From assembly GCA_903857165.1 (NCBI GenBank), contig CAIODU010000356.1, forward strand, positions 1-56,223: a stretch of DNA of 56,223 nt. Reading direction: 5' to 3'. The stretch is from an uncultured Methylococcaceae bacterium. GTDB lineage: Bacteria > Pseudomonadota > Gammaproteobacteria > Methylococcales > Methylococcaceae. The notes under the pieces were generated by a model. It saw only the letters and a list, made by a program, of their open reading frames with translations. It did not search any database and was not told where the DNA came from. Within the stretch, counting starts at the first letter, position 1; each line of letters starts with the position of its first letter. Positions 23,183 through 34,341 of this stretch are shown here, one piece after another. The translations under genes and the position numbers were made by a program.

Positions 23183-23965
23183 TTAGGAATTGGGCTGCCC
23201 TCCAAACAAGTTCCAGTAATTGCGGGTGGTTTGTTCGGCGACAGTTGCCAGCGAAATCTCGCGCAGGCCGGCGACGAACTCGGCAACATGGCGGACATGA
23301 TGGGGATAGTTGGGCTTGCCGCGATGGGGAATCGGCGCGAGGTAAGGGGAATCGGTTTCGACCAAGTAACGGTCTGCGGGCACCTTGCGGGCCGCATCTT
23401 GGATTTGCGTGGCATTCTTGAACGTGACGATGCCGGAGAAAGAGATGTAAAAATTGAGGTCCAGCGCTAGCCGGGCGGTGTCCCAATCTTCCGTGAAGCA
23501 ATGCAACACGCCGCCAACTTCGTCCGCGCCCTCCTCCCGAAGAATTCGCAAGGTGTCTTCCTTCGCGTCACGGGTATGGATAATCAGCGGTTTGCCCGTC
23601 TGCTTGGCGGCGCGGATGTGAGTACGGAAGCGATCATGCTGCCAAGCCAAATCGCCCTCGCTGCGGAAATAATCCAAGCCGGTCTCGCCAATGGCGACGA
23701 CTTGTGGATGGACAGCCCGCCCGGCCAATTCTTCCATGGTAGGCTCGTGGCAATCCTGTTCGTTGGGATGCACGCCGACCGACGCGGAAATAGTGCCAAA
23801 GCCTTCGACCATCTTCATCATAGCGGGCCATTTTTCCATGCTGATGGACACGCACAGCATGTGGTCTATCCCTGTGGCTTGGGTCTCCGTCACGAAATGG
23901 TTGAAATCACCATTGTAGGGTTTGAGATCGACGCGGTCCAAGTGGCAATGGGAGTCTATTAGCAT
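23183..23965 (-). CDS. TatD-family DNase/metal-dependent hydrolase
   Basis: MLIDSHCHLDRVDL; VGVHPNEQD; GETGLDYFRSE; VETDSPYLAPIPHRGKPN. Confidence 0.95.
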   Translation of the reverse strand: MLIDSHCHLDRVDLKPYNGDFNHFVTETQATGIDHMLCVSISMEKWPAMMKMVEGFGTISASVGVHPNEQDCHEPTMEELAGRAVHPQVVAIGETGLDYFRSEGDLAWQHDRFRTHIRAAKQTGKPLIIHTRDAKEDTLRILREEGADEVGGVLHCFTEDWDTARLALDLNFYISFSGIVTFKNATQIQDAARKVPADRYLVETDSPYLAPIPHRGKPNYPHHVRHVAEFVAGLREISLATVAEQTTRNYWNLFGGQPNS

Positions 23966-23969
23966 GGTT

Positions 23970-24326
23970 TCACATGGTATGGGTGGGGCGTTCCGATTCG
24001 AGTGCGCCGGCAAGATAGTTTTCAATGCGGTTGCGAGTAGTGCCATTGTCTTTTTCGCTAAACTGCACGCCAATGCCGGTCGAGCGGTAGCCTTCCGAGT
24101 TGCGCGGAGTGACCCAGATGACCTTGCCGGCCACCGGGATGCGTTCGGGTTCGTCCATTAGATTCAGCAAAATGAATACATCATCCCCTAATTGATACGA
24201 CTTATTGGTGGGGATGAACAGTCCGCCATTTTGCACAAAAGGCATGTACGCCGCATACAAGGCATTCTTGTCACGGATGGTCAGAGATAAAATGCCTCCG
24301 CGGACTTCAGATTGGTCTTCGCTCAT
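23970..24326 (-). CDS. PilZ-domain protein
   Basis: MSEDQSEVRGGILSLTIRDKNALYAAYMPFVQNGGLFIPT...GIGVQF. Confidence 0.85.
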   Translation of the reverse strand: MSEDQSEVRGGILSLTIRDKNALYAAYMPFVQNGGLFIPTNKSYQLGDDVFILLNLMDEPERIPVAGKVIWVTPRNSEGYRSTGIGVQFSEKDNGTTRNRIENYLAGALESERPTHTM

Positions 24327-25324
24327 TGAGACAATGCGGTTAAGTCTTTGCCATGGCCTCGCAGCCAAAGGATCAACATTTCCTCCAACAGGAGTTGCCG
24401 GTTGACCTGGCTTGAAAGCATTTTCCGGGCGGCATTCAACCGGTCCAGAAACCTAAACAAATCCTGCATGTTTATTTTTTGGGCGGGGGATTGCAGTCTT
24501 TCTGCCAAATCAGGATTGTCGATTGCCCGGTTGCGGGTAACGGCCCGCAAGCGAATCATATCCATGGTCCAGGAAATCATCCAGTCGGCAAGAGTTTCGC
24601 AGGGGAATTTGGACCATTTCTCAGCCACAGTGGCCGGCTCCCCACCGCGTTCGGCCAGATCGCGCCAGGCGGAAAAAAATTCTTCGCGCTTTTCGATGAT
24701 GCCATCATTTGCCAAGCCCAGCGCTTTGATCGGCGTGCCACGGGCAAGGGACAGCAAAACCTCGGCATTATCCCCTTGGCCGTGTTTTGCCAACCATGCA
24801 AGCGCCAGACTGCGCTCTGGAACGGGGATATCCATGCGCTGGCATCGACTCAGAATGGTCGCGGGCAACGACTGGGGGGAGTCGGTGAGCAGCAGCAACG
24901 TGGTGTGTTCATCAGGTTCCTCCAAGGTTTTCAGCAGACTGTTGGCGGAAGAGACATTCATTTGGTGAGCCGGACTGATAAACACCACCCGCCTTCCGCT
25001 ATATTGGGGTTTAAGTGCCAAACTTGCAATCAATCCGCGAATTGCATCCACCGGGATGGCTTTACCGGTCTCCTCGGGTTCGATGCGGAGAAAATCAGGG
25101 TGCGTCTTTGCCGCAAATAAACGGCAACTTGCGCATTCACCGCAAGCGTACTCCCCAATTGTGCGGCAAAGCAAGCGCTTGCTGAAGCTTTCCGCCAATT
25201 GCGCCTTCCCAACCCCCTCCCTCCCCACAACCAATAAAGCTTGCGGCACACGCCCAGACTGGATATAAGAACCAAGCCTGTGCCATTGGGGTGCGAGCCA
25301 ATTCATTTCGTCAACCAAGTTCAT
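24323..25324 (-). CDS. holB: DNA polymerase III delta prime subunit
   Basis: GREGVGKAQLAESFSKRLLC; CGECASCRLFAAKTHPDFLRIEPEE; NSLLKTLEEP. Confidence 0.95.
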   Translation of the reverse strand: MNLVDEMNWLAPQWHRLGSYIQSGRVPQALLVVGREGVGKAQLAESFSKRLLCRTIGEYACGECASCRLFAAKTHPDFLRIEPEETGKAIPVDAIRGLIASLALKPQYSGRRVVFISPAHQMNVSSANSLLKTLEEPDEHTTLLLLTDSPQSLPATILSRCQRMDIPVPERSLALAWLAKHGQGDNAEVLLSLARGTPIKALGLANDGIIEKREEFFSAWRDLAERGGEPATVAEKWSKFPCETLADWMISWTMDMIRLRAVTRNRAIDNPDLAERLQSPAQKINMQDLFRFLDRLNAARKMLSSQVNRQLLLEEMLILWLRGHGKDLTALSQ

Positions 25325-25941
25325 TGCTCGCACAGCCTTGTCAGATGTTGGGCAATGCCTGCCTGCACTTCGTCGAGTGGCCGGGAGGCATCGACAATTT
25401 TGATGCGTTGCGGAAATTGTCCGGCCAATTGCAAATAAGCAATGCGCACCCGTTCGTGGAATGCCAAAGTCTCCGTCTCCATACGGTCACTGCCTCCGCG
25501 ATTTTTGGCACGGGCCATGCCGACCTCGACAGGTGCGTCAAACAGCAAGGTCAAATCAGGCTTGCGCCCCTTCTGCACCATTTCCTCCAGTTTGAAGATA
25601 GCGTCAAAACCCACTCGGCGCCCTCCCCCTTGGTAGGCGTAGCTGGCATCGGTAAAGCGGTCGCACACCATCCAGTCCCCGGATTCCAGCGCAGGTTCGA
25701 TGACATCGCGCAGGTGTTGGTTGCGGGCGGCGAAGACAAGCAACAATTCGGTTTCCGGCGCGATGTCACCATCACTCAAAAAAAGGGCGCGTATTTTTTC
25801 GCCCACCGGCGTCCCCCCCGGTTCACGGGTTACGACGACATGTTTCCCCATCTGCTCAAGAAACTCACGGATAAACGCCAAATTGGTCGTCTTTCCCATC
25901 CCTTCCCCCCCTTCCAACGTAATGAAACAGCCCTTATTCAT
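25321..25941 (-). CDS. tmk: Thymidylate kinase
   Basis: MNKGCFITLEGGEGMGKTTNLAFIREFL; TREPGGTPVGEKIR; CDRFTDASYAYQGGGR. Confidence 0.97.
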   Translation of the reverse strand: MNKGCFITLEGGEGMGKTTNLAFIREFLEQMGKHVVVTREPGGTPVGEKIRALFLSDGDIAPETELLLVFAARNQHLRDVIEPALESGDWMVCDRFTDASYAYQGGGRRVGFDAIFKLEEMVQKGRKPDLTLLFDAPVEVGMARAKNRGGSDRMETETLAFHERVRIAYLQLAGQFPQRIKIVDASRPLDEVQAGIAQHLTRLCEQ

Positions 25942-26938
25942 GCCGATTTTTCTGAAATTGATCCACGGCTTTATTGTGTTCGGCCAAGGTATTGGAAAAT
26001 ACATGCCCACCGTCACCACGCGCCACAAAATATAGGCTTGCCCCAGAGTCGGGATGCAGCGAAGCGCGAATTGCACCGATACCCGGCATACTGATGGGCG
26101 TGGGCGGCAGGCCCGTGTGCACATAGGTGTTAAAGGGCGTGTCTCTGTGCAGATCCTCCTTGCGGATATTGCCCGTGTAAGCTTCACCCATGCCATAGAT
26201 CACCGATGGATCGGTCTGCAAGAGCATGCCCTTTGCCAGTCGGCGGCTGAACACACCGGCGATTTTATTGCGTTCCTCCGCCAAGGCACTCTCTTTCTCC
26301 ACAATGGATGCCAGAATCAATGCCTCGTAAGGATTGTGCAATGGCAAGCCCTGTGCCTTCGCTTGCCATTCATCGGCCAATACCGTCTGCATTTTTCGGT
26401 AAGACCGTTTTAATATTTCAATGTCTGCGGTTCCCTTGGAAAAAAAATAAGTGTCAGGGTAGAAGCGGCCCTCCGCCTGCTCACCCGGGGAATCCATCAG
26501 CCCCATTATTTCAACGGGCGACTTACCTTCGGTCTGATGGACGATACCCGGCTCCCGGTTCATCGCTTCGACCATTTGCTTAAATGTCCAGCCTTCTATG
26601 AAGGTGAGGCCGTAGTGGCGAACCTTGCCCGAAGTGAAGAGACCCAACAACTGCCTCGGCGTGGTTTGCACGGGAATCTCGTACTCGCCAAATTTCATCC
26701 TTTTCGAGGCGTTCCCCGCCCAGGCCATAAGCCGAAACCAAAACGGCCTGGCAAGCAAACCTTTTCCCTGCAAACCATCGGCAATGGCCTTCAGACTCTG
26801 TCCTTTGGTGATTTCAAAATAGGCAGTTTCTTGATTTTTCAGCGGCGAATCCATGCTCATATGGTAATCCGTCCATAATCCACCCAATAGGAAGGCTGAC
26901 AACACTGCAACGCCAATGGACAAATATTTCCTGCTCAT
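25934..26938 (-). CDS. mltG: Endolytic transglycosylase MltG
   Basis: FEITKGQSLKAIADGLQ...; ILASIVEKESALAEERNKIAGVFSRRL; LQTDPSVIYGMG. Confidence 0.95.
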   Translation of the reverse strand: MSRKYLSIGVAVLSAFLLGGLWTDYHMSMDSPLKNQETAYFEITKGQSLKAIADGLQGKGLLARPFWFRLMAWAGNASKRMKFGEYEIPVQTTPRQLLGLFTSGKVRHYGLTFIEGWTFKQMVEAMNREPGIVHQTEGKSPVEIMGLMDSPGEQAEGRFYPDTYFFSKGTADIEILKRSYRKMQTVLADEWQAKAQGLPLHNPYEALILASIVEKESALAEERNKIAGVFSRRLAKGMLLQTDPSVIYGMGEAYTGNIRKEDLHRDTPFNTYVHTGLPPTPISMPGIGAIRASLHPDSGASLYFVARGDGGHVFSNTLAEHNKAVDQFQKNRHE

Positions 26939-27756
26939 TGAGACAGTTCCTGCGCGATCATTGCATCAATGCGCCGGGACAACAGCCGGGTTATCCTTCC
27001 AACCGGTATCTCCTTGCCTTCCAAAAGGCAAACCGGCCATACACCAATGACAGAGTTCGTAAGAAATAATTCATCGGCATCCACTGCCTCATGGGGAAGG
27101 ATTCGCGATTCCTCGACCGGCAACCCTACTTTTTGAGCGGCTTCCAAGACCAAGCCTCGCATCACGCCGGAAACTCCGCAACGATCCAACAGCGGAGTCC
27201 GCACCAAACCATCACGAATCACAAACACATTGCTCATCACGCCTTCCACTAGGAAGCCTTCTTGGTCCAACATCAAGCCCTCGCGTATATCCTCGTCGCG
27301 CCACTCCGCACGGGCAAGAACCTGCTCCAGGCGGTTCAAATGTTTGACACCCGCCAAACTCGGATTAAGGCCCAAGCGTAGATCGCAAAACCGCACTTGC
27401 ACACCCAACTCCCGAATTGAATTTGGATAATCCGGCTTGGGGTGTGCGAAAATTATACGGGTTCCATCGACCTGTTCCGGGCATCGGTAGCCACGTCCAC
27501 CGGCACCTCGGGTCAGCGTGATTTTCAGGACGCTTTCAGGATGGTCAGAACTGACGTGGAGGGCTTCATTCGTTAAAACCAGATGGCCGGGGAACGGGAT
27601 ATTCAACCTCCCGGCATCGGCGCGTAAGCGGGCAAGATGCCTGCCCAAGAATATGGGTGAACCCTGTGCAACGGTAAGTGTCGTAAAAACGCCGTCTCCA
27701 TAGTGCATGCCACGATCAGCAACATCCAAAAACCTAGTATTCAACCCATTGACCAT
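26935..27756 (-). CDS. pabC: Aminodeoxychorismate lyase
   Basis: MVNGLNTRFLDVADRGMHYGDGVFTTLTV; class IV PLP aminotransferase fold; between fabF and mltG. Confidence 0.93.
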   Translation of the reverse strand: MVNGLNTRFLDVADRGMHYGDGVFTTLTVAQGSPIFLGRHLARLRADAGRLNIPFPGHLVLTNEALHVSSDHPESVLKITLTRGAGGRGYRCPEQVDGTRIIFAHPKPDYPNSIRELGVQVRFCDLRLGLNPSLAGVKHLNRLEQVLARAEWRDEDIREGLMLDQEGFLVEGVMSNVFVIRDGLVRTPLLDRCGVSGVMRGLVLEAAQKVGLPVEESRILPHEAVDADELFLTNSVIGVWPVCLLEGKEIPVGRITRLLSRRIDAMIAQELSQ

Positions 27757-27949
27757 TACAGCGGAAGTGGCCTCTGAAATAGCACACATGGAATTAAAGG
27801 CTAAGCCAGCAAGCACTGCGGCCACTGAATTGCCGGACACCCACACTTAACGCTTCGCGGCATGAAAAACATATCCTTGTTGTCTGGCTTTATGCAATGA
27901 CATGGCTTCTTTGATGTCACCCGCGAGATTGCAAAGCAAGAAGTTAGCG

Positions 27950-29191
27950 TCAATTAAATGTCTTAAAAATCAAGGTGCCGTTGGTGCCGCCAAAGCCGAA
28001 GGAATTCGACATGACTATGTTAAGTTTGGCCTGTCTGGCGGTATGGGGTACATAATCCAAATCGCATCCTGGGCCGGGATTATCGAGATTAATGGTCGGA
28101 GGCATGATTTGTTCGCATAATGCCATTACCGAGAAGACTGCTTCAATTCCACCCGCTGCCCCCAACATGTGGCCAGTCATGGACTTGGTTGAACTTACCG
28201 CAACACGATAAGCTGCCTCCCCCAAAACCGTCTTTACGGCAAGGGTTTCGGCAATATCCCCGGCTGGGGTCGAAGTGCCATGGGCATTGATGTAATCCAG
28301 CTCTTCTGGCATCAATGAGGCATCCCTTAAGGCGTTGTTCATGCACCGGGCTGCACCTTCCCCATTCTCCATCGGCGAAGTCATATGGTAGGCATCGCTA
28401 CTCATGCCATACCCGATGACTTCCGCATAAATTTTAGCCCCTCGCCGTTTCGCATGTTCCAGTTCTTCAAGCACCAGAACCCCGGCACCATCGCTTAACA
28501 CAAACCCGTCGCGGTCACGGTCAAATGGACGACTGGCAAGTGTCGGCTCGTTGTTTCTGCGGGACAGGGCGCGAGCCGATGCGAACCCGCCCAAGGAACT
28601 GGGTGCCGTCGCCATTTCCGCGCCGCCGGCAAACATCACATCAGCATCGCCATATTGGATTAGCCGATAGGCATCGCCAATGCAATGTGTCCCCGTGGCG
28701 CAGGCGGTGACGATGGCATAATTAGGGCCTTTCAACCCATACTTGATGGAGAGATTACCGGATATCATATTGATGATATTGCTCGGCACAAAGAAAGGGG
28801 ATATTTTCCGAGGCCCCCCTTTTAGAAAAGCGTTGTGACCCTGTTCAATTCCATAAATGCCACCGATGCCGGAACCGATGACCACACCGATGCGGACAGC
28901 GTTTTCTTCCGTCACTTCCAGCCCGGAATTTACAAACGCCTGCATCCCGGCCACGATGCCATAATGGATGAAGGAATCCATTTTTTTGGCTTCCTTCTCG
29001 GGAATGTACTCGGTGACATCAAAATCTTTGATTGCCCCGCCAATGCGGGTCGAAAACTCGGAGACATCAAAGCGCTCAATGGGGCCGATTCCGCTTTTGC
29101 CGTTGATGATGCTGGACCAAGAATCGGCGACATTATTACCCACTGGAGAAACCGCCCCTAGCCCAGTGATCACGACACGTCTTTTAGTCAA
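27950..29191 (-). CDS. fabF: Beta-ketoacyl-ACP synthase II
   Basis: [47 protein letters not shown]. Confidence 0.97.
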   Translation of the reverse strand: MTKRRVVITGLGAVSPVGNNVADSWSSIINGKSGIGPIERFDVSEFSTRIGGAIKDFDVTEYIPEKEAKKMDSFIHYGIVAGMQAFVNSGLEVTEENAVRIGVVIGSGIGGIYGIEQGHNAFLKGGPRKISPFFVPSNIINMISGNLSIKYGLKGPNYAIVTACATGTHCIGDAYRLIQYGDADVMFAGGAEMATAPSSLGGFASARALSRRNNEPTLASRPFDRDRDGFVLSDGAGVLVLEELEHAKRRGAKIYAEVIGYGMSSDAYHMTSPMENGEGAARCMNNALRDASLMPEELDYINAHGTSTPAGDIAETLAVKTVLGEAAYRVAVSSTKSMTGHMLGAAGGIEAVFSVMALCEQIMPPTINLDNPGPGCDLDYVPHTARQAKLNIVMSNSFGFGGTNGTLIFKTFN

Positions 29192-29234
29192 GGTATTTCC
29201 TCAGGCAGATGTTTTTTGCTCTGCAAAAAGAATA

Positions 29235-29274
29235 ACGCCCCACGGAACCCGCACTTGGCATTCCGATGGGGCGT
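29235..29274 (-). terminator. Intercistronic hairpin between acpP and fabF (attenuator-like)
   Basis: ACGCCCCACGGAA ... TTCCGATGGGGCGT near-perfect arms. Confidence 0.7.
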
Positions 29275-29284
29275 CATGAAAAAA

Positions 29285-29515
29285 TTACAGGTGCTTTTCG
29301 ATATAATCGATTGCCTGTTGCACGGTGGTAATTTTCTCGGCATCTTCATCTGGGATTTCACACTCGAATTCTTCCTCCAACGCCATTACGAGTTCAACGG
29401 TATCCAAGGAATCAGCGCCAAGATCGTCCACGAACGAAGCCTCGTTGGAAACCTCTTCTTTTACCCCCAACTGTTCAGCAACGATCTTCTTTACACGCTC
29501 TGCAATGTCACTCAT
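29285..29515 (-). CDS. acpP: Acyl carrier protein
   Basis: [62 protein letters not shown]. Confidence 0.98.
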   Translation of the reverse strand: MSDIAERVKKIVAEQLGVKEEVSNEASFVDDLGADSLDTVELVMALEEEFECEIPDEDAEKITTVQQAIDYIEKHL

Positions 29516-29742
29516 CTTTTTCTATCCTCAATTGTTTAAGCTTGAACGTATCAGCCGGAAAATCCTAATTGGAATCCCAATTATTACAAGACTTGATTTT
29601 AACCGGCCAAATGTTTTATTGTCCTAGGGTGGCTTGAGCAGCTTTAGCCGCTGGAACTTTCCAAGCAGGTGAACAATAACACGATCTGAGGCGTTAGTGA
29701 ACGACTTGTCTGGTTTTGTCGGGAAATTTCAAATTTTTCCCG

Positions 29743-30480
29743 TCATGCCATGAACATGCCGCCGTTCACATGCAACGTCTCGCCCGTAATATAGCCACCG
29801 TCTGGCGAACACAGAAAGGCCACCGCGCCTGCTATTTCCTCGGGTTGACCCAAGCGTCCCAAGGGTATTTGTCCGAGCAAAGCTTTCTTTTGCCCCTCCG
29901 GCAAGGATCGGGTCATGTCAGTGTCAATAAAGCCTGGCGCCACCGCGTTGACAGTGACGTTACGGGATCCGAGTTCTTTTGCCAGTGACTTCGTAAAACC
30001 GATTATGCCAGCCTTTGCTGCCGCGTAATTCGCTTGACCAGCGTTACCAGTCGCCCCCACCACGGAAGTGATGTTCACGATGCGTCCGAAGCGCGCTTTG
30101 GTCATGCCCCTCAAGACAGCCTTGGACAGCCGGTAAACTGATGTCAGATTGGTCTGGATAATCGCATCCCAATCATCATCCTTCATACGCATTAACAGGT
30201 TGTCGCGGGTTATGCCGGCGTTGTTGACCAGAATGGCCGGTGCGCCGAACTCGTCAGTCACCGCCTTGATAAAGCTTTCCACTGCCTCACCGTCAGCAAC
30301 ATCCAGTGTTCTTCCCACACCCTTCAGACCGGCCTCCGCGAGGGCCTTGCCTATCGCCTCGGCACTCACTTCGGTCGTCGCCGTGCCAATGACAAAGTGG
30401 CCCGCTGCGGCAAGACGGAAGGCGATAGCCCGCCCTATGCCACGGCTTGCCCCGGTAACCACTGCGATTTGACTGCTCAT
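29743..30480 (-). CDS. fabG: 3-oxoacyl-ACP reductase
   Basis: VTGASRGIGRAIA; NNAGITRDNLLMRM; YAAAKAG. Confidence 0.97.
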   Translation of the reverse strand: MSSQIAVVTGASRGIGRAIAFRLAAAGHFVIGTATTEVSAEAIGKALAEAGLKGVGRTLDVADGEAVESFIKAVTDEFGAPAILVNNAGITRDNLLMRMKDDDWDAIIQTNLTSVYRLSKAVLRGMTKARFGRIVNITSVVGATGNAGQANYAAAKAGIIGFTKSLAKELGSRNVTVNAVAPGFIDTDMTRSLPEGQKKALLGQIPLGRLGQPEEIAGAVAFLCSPDGGYITGETLHVNGGMFMA

Positions 30481-31427
30481 TTTAACATCTCCAATGCCTT
30501 GTTGAGTGAATCAGGATCGAACACCGCCTCAGTCAGGGCATCCGCTACGATCCGTTTGTTTAGGCCGGCCAGCACCTTGCCTGGGCCGCATTCAATAAAC
30601 CGGCGGACACCCTGGCCATGGAGAAACCGGATGGTGTCCGACCACCGCACTGGACTGGATAACTGTCGCTCCAGAGCAGATCGGACGGCATCGGCGGACA
30701 AGTGACCCGCCACATCGACATTGTGGATAACCGGGATGTTGAATTCGCGGAAAGTGATGTTGGCGAGCGTTTCGCGGAACTTCAAAGCAGCTTCGGCCAT
30801 TAGCGGGCAGTGAGAGGGAACGCTGACCGGCAGCAGCACCGCCCTTTTCGCACCCTCTTTCTTTAAGGCATCAATGGCAAGGGAAACGGCGGCGGCGTGA
30901 CCGGCGATTACAATCTGCCCGGGGGAATTGAAATTGGCCGGGGTCACCACGGCAGCTTCAGTGGAAATGTCAGCGCAAATCGCGACGACTTTGGCATCGT
31001 CAAGGCCGAGAATGGCGGCCATCGCCCCAGTCCCCGCATCCACCGCACCCTGCATCAGCCTAGCGCGCTCGGCGACCAAACCCACAGCATCCGCAAAGTC
31101 AATGGCCCCGGCGCACACCAAAGCGGAATATTCCCCCAAGCTATGTCCCGCCATCCATCCGGGCCCTATTTTTGCAGCCTGACCCCATACCCTGAATGCC
31201 GCAACACCAGCGGCCAACATGGCAGGTTGGGTGTGTTCGGTGAGATTCAATTGTTCAACCGGCCCCTCGGCGACCAAACGCCATAAATCGTAACCCAGCA
31301 CATCGGAAGCAATGCGGAAGGTTTGTTCCACCTCGGGGTGTTGAGAGGCCAACTCCCGCAACATACCCAAGGATTGCGATCCTTGTCCGGGGAAAATCAA
31401 TGCCAAGCCATTATCTGTCTTGCTCAT
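30477..31427 (-). CDS. fabD: Malonyl-CoA:ACP transacylase
   Basis: FPGQGSQSLGML; AGHSLGEYSAL. Confidence 0.97.
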   Translation of the reverse strand: MSKTDNGLALIFPGQGSQSLGMLRELASQHPEVEQTFRIASDVLGYDLWRLVAEGPVEQLNLTEHTQPAMLAAGVAAFRVWGQAAKIGPGWMAGHSLGEYSALVCAGAIDFADAVGLVAERARLMQGAVDAGTGAMAAILGLDDAKVVAICADISTEAAVVTPANFNSPGQIVIAGHAAAVSLAIDALKKEGAKRAVLLPVSVPSHCPLMAEAALKFRETLANITFREFNIPVIHNVDVAGHLSADAVRSALERQLSSPVRWSDTIRFLHGQGVRRFIECGPGKVLAGLNKRIVADALTEAVFDPDSLNKALEMLK

Positions 31428-31445
31428 AATAGGCAACCAAGCGAG

Positions 31446-32414
31446 TTAATAGCGAACCAAGGCGGAACCCCAGGCAAAGCCTCCGCCAAAGGCTTCCATC
31501 AGCACGGTTTGCCCACGCTGGATTCTCCCATCACGCACCGCCTCGTTCAAGGCCAAAGGCACGGAGGCAGAAGAAGTATTGCCTTGGGTTTCGATTGTGC
31601 AGACCACACGCTCCATCGGCAGTTTTAATTTTTTGGCCGTCGCCAAGATGATGCGTATGTTGGCTTGGTGCGGCACCAGCCAATCAATGTCGGATTTTTC
31701 CAGATTGTTCGCTGCCAAGGTTTCGTCAACGATCTTGCCCAAAGTATTGACCGCTATCTTGAACACATCATTGCCCTGCATCTTGATGTAACGCTCACCA
31801 TCGCCACACCCGCTTTTCTCCCTCGGGGGATTGGGCAAATACAACAAATCTTTATATCGGCCTTCGGAGCTGATATGGGTGCTCATCACCCCCGGTTCGC
31901 CGGATACTTCCAGCACCACCGCACCGGCACCGTCTCCAAACAAAATGCAGGTAGTCCTGTCCGTCCAGTCAACAAGGCGTGAGTTTATCTCGCTGCCGAC
32001 AACCAGCACACGCTTCGCATGGCCTGACCGGATGTATTGATCGGCAATGCTAAGGGCGAAAATAAAGCCGGAACAAGCCGCCTGCACATCGAACGACGCA
32101 CAGTTTCTGATGTTGAGCCTTTGTTGCAGCAGACAGGCGGTGCTGGGAAAAACCCTGTCGGGTGAACTGGTGGCGAGGATGATCATATCCATGTCTTCGG
32201 CAGAACCACCGGATGCCTCAATCGCCTGTAGCGAAGCGAACTCGGCCATGCTCGAAGCGGTTTCATGGGGAGCGGCGATACGCCTGGAGGAAATTCCTGT
32301 GCGTTCGAGTATCCACTCGTTCGTGGTATCCACCATCCGGGCAATGTCGTAATTGGTTCGCACGGTTTCCGGCAAATAGCCGCCCGTACCCGCTATTCGA
32401 GAGTAGAGTCTCAC
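31446..32414 (-). CDS. fabH: Beta-ketoacyl-ACP synthase III
   Basis: [41 protein letters not shown]. Confidence 0.97.
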   Translation of the reverse strand: MRLYSRIAGTGGYLPETVRTNYDIARMVDTTNEWILERTGISSRRIAAPHETASSMAEFASLQAIEASGGSAEDMDMIILATSSPDRVFPSTACLLQQRLNIRNCASFDVQAACSGFIFALSIADQYIRSGHAKRVLVVGSEINSRLVDWTDRTTCILFGDGAGAVVLEVSGEPGVMSTHISSEGRYKDLLYLPNPPREKSGCGDGERYIKMQGNDVFKIAVNTLGKIVDETLAANNLEKSDIDWLVPHQANIRIILATAKKLKLPMERVVCTIETQGNTSSASVPLALNEAVRDGRIQRGQTVLMEAFGGGFAWGSALVRY

Positions 32415-33439
32415 GCGGCGGACTTCCCTTCTGCAATTAACTCAGACACTCTTGCACCTATTTTTTCAGGCACGGCATTTTCGATTTCCAAAACAGCGAT
32501 CTCGATAGCCTTGGCAAACGCCATGCGATCCGCGTTGCCATGGCTTTTCACGACTATCCCCCTCAAGCCAACCAAACTGGCACCATTGTATTGCCTCGGA
32601 TCGAAACGCTTGCGGAAGGTGCGGAGCACTGGCTTGGCAATCATGCCGGCTATTTGGGTCAGCAAATTCTCAGAAAAAGCCTGTTTCAATGCCATATTAA
32701 TCATCTTTGCCAATCCTTCGCTGGCCTTCAGGGCCACATTGCCAATAAAGCCATCAGTGACGACGATGTCCACATCGCCGGTATAAATATCATTGCCCTC
32801 CACAAAGCCGATGAAATTGATGTGTGAATCTGCAATCAATTTCACTGCCTGTTTGACTTGTTCGTTCCCTTTGATTTCTTCCTCGCCTATGTTAAGCAGT
32901 CCGACCTTGGGGTCGGGTATATTTTCCACTGCTTTGACCAGTTCATAGGCCATTATCGCGAACTGCCGGAGATGTTCCGCACTGCAATCGACATTAGCCC
33001 CCAAATCCAGCACATGGGTATGTCCACGCAAGGACGGGACAATGCCGATGATCGCAGGGCGGTCTATGCCCGGGATGGTTTTCAGGACGAATTTGGAGAT
33101 AGCCATCAAAGCACCCGTGTTCCCGGCACTCACACAAGCCCCTGCTTTACCGTCCCTGACCAGATTGATGGCCACTCTCATGGAGGAATCCTTTTTGTGG
33201 CGCAATGCCTTTGAGGGTGACTCGTGCATCTCCACCAGTTCGGAGGCATGCTGGATGCTAAGGCGACTGCCCAAATAGGGCGAACCTGCCACAGCCGACT
33301 TCAAGACCGCCTCGTCCCCAACCAATATCAAGTTCAACTTTGGATTGTGATCCAAGCTGTCCAGTGCTGCGGGAACCACCACCTTGGGGCCATAGTCCCC
33401 CCCCATGGCATCAAGGGCTATCGTGGGATAGTCAATCAT
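32411..33439 (-). CDS. plsX: Phosphate acyltransferase PlsX
   Basis: [21 protein letters not shown]; between rpmF and fabH. Confidence 0.97.
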   Translation of the reverse strand: MIDYPTIALDAMGGDYGPKVVVPAALDSLDHNPKLNLILVGDEAVLKSAVAGSPYLGSRLSIQHASELVEMHESPSKALRHKKDSSMRVAINLVRDGKAGACVSAGNTGALMAISKFVLKTIPGIDRPAIIGIVPSLRGHTHVLDLGANVDCSAEHLRQFAIMAYELVKAVENIPDPKVGLLNIGEEEIKGNEQVKQAVKLIADSHINFIGFVEGNDIYTGDVDIVVTDGFIGNVALKASEGLAKMINMALKQAFSENLLTQIAGMIAKPVLRTFRKRFDPRQYNGASLVGLRGIVVKSHGNADRMAFAKAIEIAVLEIENAVPEKIGARVSELIAEGKSAA

Positions 33440-33555
33440 TGGTGGCACCGCCCGCTAAACGCACTTTGTTCTGACATCTGATTGATTCTTTCGGGTGGCC
33501 CCGCATCTTGGCGGAGGCAAGCACTATGCAAATTCAACACACCCCACACACGGGT

Positions 33556-33750
33556 TTATCCTTCCTTTACAATATCCGCTTTGGATGTTATGACTTTGCG
33601 ACCACGGTAGAAACCGTCAGGACTGACGTGGTGGCGCAAATGGGTTTCGCCGGTATTTGGCTCAATGGAAAGAGCCTTTGCGGTCAATGCGTCGTGTGCG
33701 CGGCGCATGCCACGCTTGGACCGGGTTTTTCGGTTCTGTTGTACAGCCAT
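33556..33750 (-). CDS. rpmF: 50S ribosomal protein L32
   Basis: [53 protein letters not shown]. Confidence 0.97.
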   Translation of the reverse strand: MAVQQNRKTRSKRGMRRAHDALTAKALSIEPNTGETHLRHHVSPDGFYRGRKVITSKADIVKEG

Positions 33751-33771
33751 GGAATAACTCCTCGTGATTCA

Positions 33772-34272
33772 CTATTTTTTTAATTTAGCCAAGACGGCAA
33801 ACGGATTGGGCCGTTCAGGGATTTCCAGTTTTGGTCCCTTTTCCTTTGGCTTGTAAGCTTCGCACCGCCCGTGTTGGGGTATGGTGGGAAGAGCAAGCAA
33901 CAACTCCTCTTGGATTATGTCGGCCAGAGGTATGTTTGCCTTGTCGAACAGCAAAGGTTCATAGCAGCCGGGAAGCAAGTCGGCTTCATCAACCGATCCG
34001 ACAACCGCCAAACTCACCCGACTGCTCACCGGACAGGCGATTGGGCCAAGGCAACACTGGCATTGCAACTCCAGATCGGCTTCCACCCTCCCCGTAATCA
34101 CCGCGAACTTGCCATCTTTCCCGAACCTCAATTCAAACCTCACCTCACCCTCCCGGCGCAGAAGGATATCCTGCATGCGGGTCATTTTGGATACAGGCAT
34201 GGATCCTTTAAACTGGCGGTTCTTTTCCGCCAATGCCAGCGGGTCTATCAGTTCGGGCAAATGTTCGACCAT
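33772..34272 (-). CDS. yceD: YceD/DUF177 family protein
   Basis: LELQCQCCLGPIACPVSSRVSLAVV; upstream of rpmF. Confidence 0.9.
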   Translation of the reverse strand: MVEHLPELIDPLALAEKNRQFKGSMPVSKMTRMQDILLRREGEVRFELRFGKDGKFAVITGRVEADLELQCQCCLGPIACPVSSRVSLAVVGSVDEADLLPGCYEPLLFDKANIPLADIIQEELLLALPTIPQHGRCEAYKPKEKGPKLEIPERPNPFAVLAKLKK

Positions 34273-34341
34273 AATCCGTCAATGATACCGATAAACCAAC
34301 AAAACTGTCAAAAATATCTGACTAACCGAATCGAAGAGACC

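Noticed and set aside
23160-23415. N-terminal extension of ORF 22858-23415
   Set aside because: It is antisense/out-of-frame overlap with tatD coding sequence; start at 23160 is more plausible
33871-34341. N-terminal extension of the Maf ORF
   Set aside because: It overlaps the opposite-strand yceD gene; Maf homology begins after ATG 34342
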